From positions 1 through 57,192 of the forward strand of contig NZ_JABBYC010000030.1 in NCBI RefSeq assembly GCF_016742955.1: 57,192 nt of DNA. The letters run 5' to 3'. The stretch is from Myceligenerans indicum (lineage in GTDB: Bacteria; Actinomycetota; Actinomycetes; Actinomycetales; Cellulomonadaceae). This document shows positions 53,944-57,192 of the stretch, piece by piece. The translations under genes were made by a program, and so were the position numbers. Under the pieces are notes generated by a model. The model saw only the letters and a program-made list of their open reading frames with translations, was not told the DNA's origin and ran no database searches. Position 1 is the first letter of the stretch. Each line of letters starts with the position of its first letter.

Positions 53944-55487
53944 CCACGACCGCTCGGCCCGCCGGGACGGGAGCCGGCGGCGGGCCGACGCCGTCCACCA
54001 GGGCCGTCGCCGCCGAGGCCGTCGGCCTGGTCGCGCGCAGGGCTGCCGCGCTGGATATCGCCCTGCACACCGTCGAGGTGAGCGTCCGCGGCGAGCTCGT
54101 CGCGCATGCCGCCTGCGCCCCGCGTGGCCCCCACGTGCCGCAGCGCATGTACTCGGTGTCGAAGACGGTCACGGGCCTGGCCGTCGGGCTCCTGGAGGCG
54201 GAGGGCGCGCTGAGCGCCGACGACCCGATCACGGCGCACTTCCCCGAGATGTCGCCGGTGCACCCGTGGCTGGAGGCCACCACCATCCGGCACCTGCTCA
54301 CGATGCGCGGCCCGCACAGGTCCACCACCTACAGGCTGACCGAGGGCGACTGGCTCGCGTCGTACTTCCGTGTGCCGCCGACGCACCCGCCGGGCACGTT
54401 GTTCACCTACGACACCTCCGCCGCCTACACGCTCGCCGCGCTCGTGGAGCGCCTGTCCGGCGCCTCTCTCGCCGACTATCTGCGCCCGCGCCTGTCCGAC
54501 CCGCTCGGTGTCGGCCCGGACCTGAGATTCCTCACCGGACCCGACGGGATCTCCCACGGCGGGTCGGGCCTGATCTGCACGCCGCGGGACCTGCTGCGTC
54601 TCGCTCACCTGCTCCTCGCCGACGGCGTGCACGACGGCGTTCGCCTGATCCCCGCGGGCCACCTGCGCGACACCTTCCGCCCGCAGGCCGACACGACCCA
54701 GCTGACCTGGGGCGGGACGCTCCGGGGCGGGTACGGGTACCAGACGTGGCTTCCGGCGCGTGGCGGCTGGCTGATGTTCGGGCTCGGCGGGCAGATCGTG
54801 TACGGCGACCCCGCGCGAGGCCTCGCCGTCGTCGTCACCGCCGACGCCCAGGCCTGCACCGGGGGAGACCAGCGCCTGCTCGACGACGTCATGGATCGGC
54901 TGGTGGACCCGCTCACCGCCGCGATCGACGGTGGTGCGATCGATGGTGGTGCGATCGATGGTGGCGTGTCCGGTGGTGGCGCGTCCGCCGGTGGTGTGTC
55001 CGGCCTTCGCCTCGAGTGGCCGGCCCCGGGTCGTGTCCGGGCGGAGGCCGACACGTCCGGGGGGACGGGTGCACCTCCACCTGCCCGCGCGGGTGCCCCG
55101 GCGTCCGTGGTCGCCGGAACCTACCGGAACGTCATGGACGGCCCTGGTCCCGCGGAGCTCGCCCTGGTGCTCGGCGACGGCGGCCACGGCGGCGGCGTCG
55201 GCCGCCTGAGCGCCACGTCCGGCCACCGTGAGCCGGACTGGTCCGTCGAGCTGCGGCTCGACGGACCCGTCAGTACCCGGATCGGCGGCGATCCCGCCGT
55301 CGTCACCGCCGGCTGCCCGGACCCGTCCACCCTCGATGTCCGCTGCGCGGTGCACGGCGAGGACCTGGCCACCTGGAGGTTCCGCCTGGCCTGGGCCCCG
55401 GACGGCTCGCTCGCCGTCCGGGCCCAGGCGTTCTGCGAGTCGGCCGACCCGGCGTGGACGTTCGAAGCCACCTACGTCCGGGTGTGA
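53940..55487 (+). CDS. Serine hydrolase, beta-lactamase/esterase family VIII type
   Basis: A 515-residue protein. The N-terminal domain (about 25-320) has catalytic SVSK (Ser72, Lys75) and the conserved Tyr region FTYDTSAAY, as in class C beta-lactamases, penicillin-binding-like esterases and D-aminopeptidases. A five-fold 15-bp repeat encodes a Gly linker near 328-352, followed by a beta-rich domain of about 140 residues of unknown family. There is no signal peptide, so it is cytoplasmic. Within a pectin-oligomer operon an esterase removing acetyl or methyl groups is plausible; antibiotic resistance is not suggested. Last gene of the operon, ATGA overlap. Confidence 0.85.
   Translation: MTTTARPAGTGAGGGPTPSTRAVAAEAVGLVARRAAALDIALHTVEVSVRGELVAHAACAPRGPHVPQRMYSVSKTVTGLAVGLLEAEGALSADDPITAHFPEMSPVHPWLEATTIRHLLTMRGPHRSTTYRLTEGDWLASYFRVPPTHPPGTLFTYDTSAAYTLAALVERLSGASLADYLRPRLSDPLGVGPDLRFLTGPDGISHGGSGLICTPRDLLRLAHLLLADGVHDGVRLIPAGHLRDTFRPQADTTQLTWGGTLRGGYGYQTWLPARGGWLMFGLGGQIVYGDPARGLAVVVTADAQACTGGDQRLLDDVMDRLVDPLTAAIDGGAIDGGAIDGGVSGGGASAGGVSGLRLEWPAPGRVRAEADTSGGTGAPPPARAGAPASVVAGTYRNVMDGPGPAELALVLGDGGHGGGVGRLSATSGHREPDWSVELRLDGPVSTRIGGDPAVVTAGCPDPSTLDVRCAVHGEDLATWRFRLAWAPDGSLAVRAQAFCESADPAWTFEATYVRV
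54921..54995 (+). repeat. 15-bp tandem repeat, 5 units, in the serine hydrolase gene
   Basis: Three near-identical GCGATCGATGGTGGT units then two diverged ones, encoding AIDGG AIDGG AIDGG VSGGG ASAGG between the two domains. Confidence 0.93.
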
Positions 55488-55583
55488 CCTTCCTCCGTCC
55501 TCGCGTCCGGCGCCGCACGGATGCGGTCGCCGGAGAACGCGCCGCGCTCGCCGGAGTTCCCCGGTCAGGCATGGCTCCTGGTG

Positions 55584-57086
55584 TCAGACCAGGTCGCGTA
55601 CCGCCGCGTACTGCTCCCGGATCACCGGCCGCGGGTCGGCGTCCAGCGTCGCGGTGATCGTCGTCGACCAGGCCGGTGGCGCGGGGTGCTCGGCGCCGGC
55701 AGCGGTGCCGGTCGCGGCGAGCACCCAGGCCGCCTGGCGGGCCGCGCCGTCGGCCACATACTCGCCCGGTTCCGGGATCGCGATCGGCAGGCCGAGGACC
55801 TGCGGCGCGATCTCCTGCACGGCCGGGGACTGGGCGGCGCCGCCGATCAGCAGCACGCGCTCGACGGGGACACCCTGCGCCTTCAGGGAGTCCAGGCCGT
55901 CCGCGAGTCCGCACAGCATGCCCTCGATGTAGGCGCGCGCGAGGTGCGGCCGGGTGGAGGTCGCCAGGCGGATGCCGTGCAGCGTCCCGGTAGCGTCGGG
56001 CCGGTTGGGGGTGCGCTCGCCCTCCAGGTAGGGGACGAGAACCAAGCCGTCCGATCCGGCGGGCGCCCGCAGGGCGAGTGAGGCGAGCTCGTCGAAGCCG
56101 GCGTCGAGCACCTCGCGGGCGGCGTCGAGCACGCGGGCGGCATTGAGGGTGACTGCGAGCATCAGCGCGTTGCCGGTGGCGTCCGCGAAGCCGTTGATCG
56201 CGCCGGACCCGTCGGCGGTGCGCCGGGGCGCGACCGCGGAGACCACGCCCGACGTGCCGATCGAGATCGCGACGTCGCCCGTCGTCATGCCGACACCGAG
56301 GGCGGCGCCCGCGTTGTCACCGGCGCCGGGGCCGAGGAGGGCGCCACCCTCGACGTCGGCCCCTGCCACCGACGGGTGCGCGACGCCGCCGGACTCGGCG
56401 GGACCGAGCACGCGGGGCAGCACGACGTCGTCCCGGCCGAGTGCCATGCGGAGCAGGTCCGGCCGGTACTCGCCGGCGCCGTCCGCGCCCTGAGCGTCGT
56501 AGTAGCCGGTACCGGACGCGTCGGAGCGGTCCGTGAACAGCGCGTTCAGGTCCGGGCCGAGAGGGGCGCTCGGGTCGCCGGCCGGGCCGTAGCCGGCGAT
56601 GCGCCAGGACAGCCAGTCATGGGGGAGCGCGACGGCCGCGACCCTCGCGGCGTTCTCCGGTTCGGCGTCGTGCAGCCAGCGGAGCTTGGTCACGGTGAGG
56701 GACGCGACGAGCACGGAGCCGACGGCGTCCGCCCAGCGCTGCGCACCCGCGGCACGGTCACCGTCACCGAGTTCGGAGATCAGCGCCTCGGCGGCGTCCG
56801 CGGAACGGGTGTCGTTCCACAGGAGCGCGTCACGGATCACCTGGCCCTCGGCGTCGAGCACGACCATGCCGTGCTGCTGCCCGCCGACGGCGATCGCGGC
56901 GACGTCGGCAAGACCACCCGCGGCGTCGGCGGCCTCGGTGAACGCGGTCCACCAGTGGTCGGGACCGATCTCGGTCCCGTCCGGGTGCTTGGCCGAGCCG
57001 GACCGGACCAGCTCACCGGTGGCGGCGTCGCGGACGACGATCTTGCAGGACTGCGTGGAGGTGTCCACGCCGGCGACGAGGGGCAT
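55584..57086 (-). CDS. xylB: Xylulokinase (FGGY family)
   Basis: A 500-residue sugar kinase phosphorylating D-xylulose. N-terminal [28 protein letters not shown] and [14 protein letters not shown], and C-terminal [16 protein letters not shown] with the catalytic Asp and [16 protein letters not shown], fit actinobacterial XylB. The ATG at 57086 is preceded by GGAG at 6 nt; a longer reading starting in the right-hand adapter (again MYKRQ) is an artefact. It converges on the uptake operon and would metabolise xylose released by GH43-type enzymes; a xylose isomerase gene may lie beyond the contig end. Confidence 0.95.
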   Translation of the reverse strand: MPLVAGVDTSTQSCKIVVRDAATGELVRSGSAKHPDGTEIGPDHWWTAFTEAADAAGGLADVAAIAVGGQQHGMVVLDAEGQVIRDALLWNDTRSADAAEALISELGDGDRAAGAQRWADAVGSVLVASLTVTKLRWLHDAEPENAARVAAVALPHDWLSWRIAGYGPAGDPSAPLGPDLNALFTDRSDASGTGYYDAQGADGAGEYRPDLLRMALGRDDVVLPRVLGPAESGGVAHPSVAGADVEGGALLGPGAGDNAGAALGVGMTTGDVAISIGTSGVVSAVAPRRTADGSGAINGFADATGNALMLAVTLNAARVLDAAREVLDAGFDELASLALRAPAGSDGLVLVPYLEGERTPNRPDATGTLHGIRLATSTRPHLARAYIEGMLCGLADGLDSLKAQGVPVERVLLIGGAAQSPAVQEIAPQVLGLPIAIPEPGEYVADGAARQAAWVLAATGTAAGAEHPAPPAWSTTITATLDADPRPVIREQYAAVRDLV

Positions 57087-57149
57087 CGGTGCTCCAGGGG
57101 TTCGCGATGGTGCGGTGTGCGGTGGGGTGGTGTGCAGCGGGGTGGAGGG

Positions 57150-57192
57150 CTGTCTCTTATACACATCTCCGAGCCCACGAGACGGAGCTACA
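57150..57192 (-). other. Illumina Nextera read-2 adapter and i7 index remnant (not genomic)
   Basis: 57150-57168 is CTGTCTCTTATACACATCT (mosaic end), 57169-57183 is CCGAGCCCACGAGAC, and 57184-57191 is GGAGCTAC, which from memory is i7 index N718, followed by A. Genomic sequence ends at 57149. Confidence 0.98.

Noticed and set aside
53940..55487. Antibiotic-resistance beta-lactamase
   Set aside because: No signal peptide and located in a sugar-uptake operon; an esterase or peptidase role is more likely.
57087..57164. 26-residue N-terminal extension of xylulokinase
   Set aside because: Begins with MYKRQ from adapter; the genuine ATG 57086 has its own ribosome site.

Overview
The window is a whole assembled contig of high-GC (about 70-73% by eye) actinobacterial chromosome. 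Both ends carry Illumina Nextera adapter sequence, so the genomic part is about 39..57149. GTG starts, very high third-position GC, an IdeR-type regulator, DUF3027 and DUF2530 genes, an XPB helicase pair, an actinobacterial-style c-di-AMP riboswitch and many leaderless promoters point to Actinomycetota. A plant-polysaccharide-degrading Micrococcales member (Promicromonosporaceae or Cellulomonadaceae type) is my best guess, by inference only. I see no rRNA, tRNA, insertion sequence, prophage or CRISPR array.

Layout. 39..12738 holds housekeeping genes: a truncated sensor kinase, an HD-like hydrolase, an NYN protein, a glutamine amidotransferase, a large TPM-domain membrane protein, XPB helicase with its helicase-associated partner, a cold-shock protein, and DUF3027 and DUF2530 proteins. 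12783..29921 is an exopolysaccharide cluster: low-molecular-weight tyrosine phosphatase, DUF4012 protein, LAxTG surface protein, polyprenyl-phosphate sugar transferase, three GT2 glycosyltransferases, Wzy-like polymerase, Wzz/BY-kinase, three PAPS-type sulfotransferases, Wzx-like flippase and a HAD hydrolase. The product is probably a sulfated, Wzx/Wzy-assembled glycan controlled by tyrosine phosphorylation.

30013..45801 is mixed: purine permease, CAP-domain lipoprotein, MHYT sensor, IdeR, SerC, a c-di-AMP riboswitch controlling an NlpC/P60 hydrolase, tandem USP, two aminotransferases, an EcsC-like protein, OsmC, a TrmH-family methyltransferase, and thymidylate synthase with dihydrofolate reductase. 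45904..55487 is a carbohydrate utilisation locus: a GH43 enzyme divergent from a seven-gene operon with LplB/LplC-type permeases, YesL-like protein, solute-binding lipoprotein, GH28 pectinase and a serine hydrolase. Two LacI-type operators lie in the divergent promoter region. No transport ATPase or LacI regulator is present. A xylulokinase gene ends the contig.

Two themes cross region boundaries. First, short tandem repeats with a five-codon (15-bp) period occur in at least five unrelated proteins, most strikingly an acidic ADLDE array in the tail of the BY-kinase. Second, at least seven genes have a TANNNT -10 box 6-7 nt before the start codon and no usable Shine-Dalgarno, which predicts leaderless transcripts.
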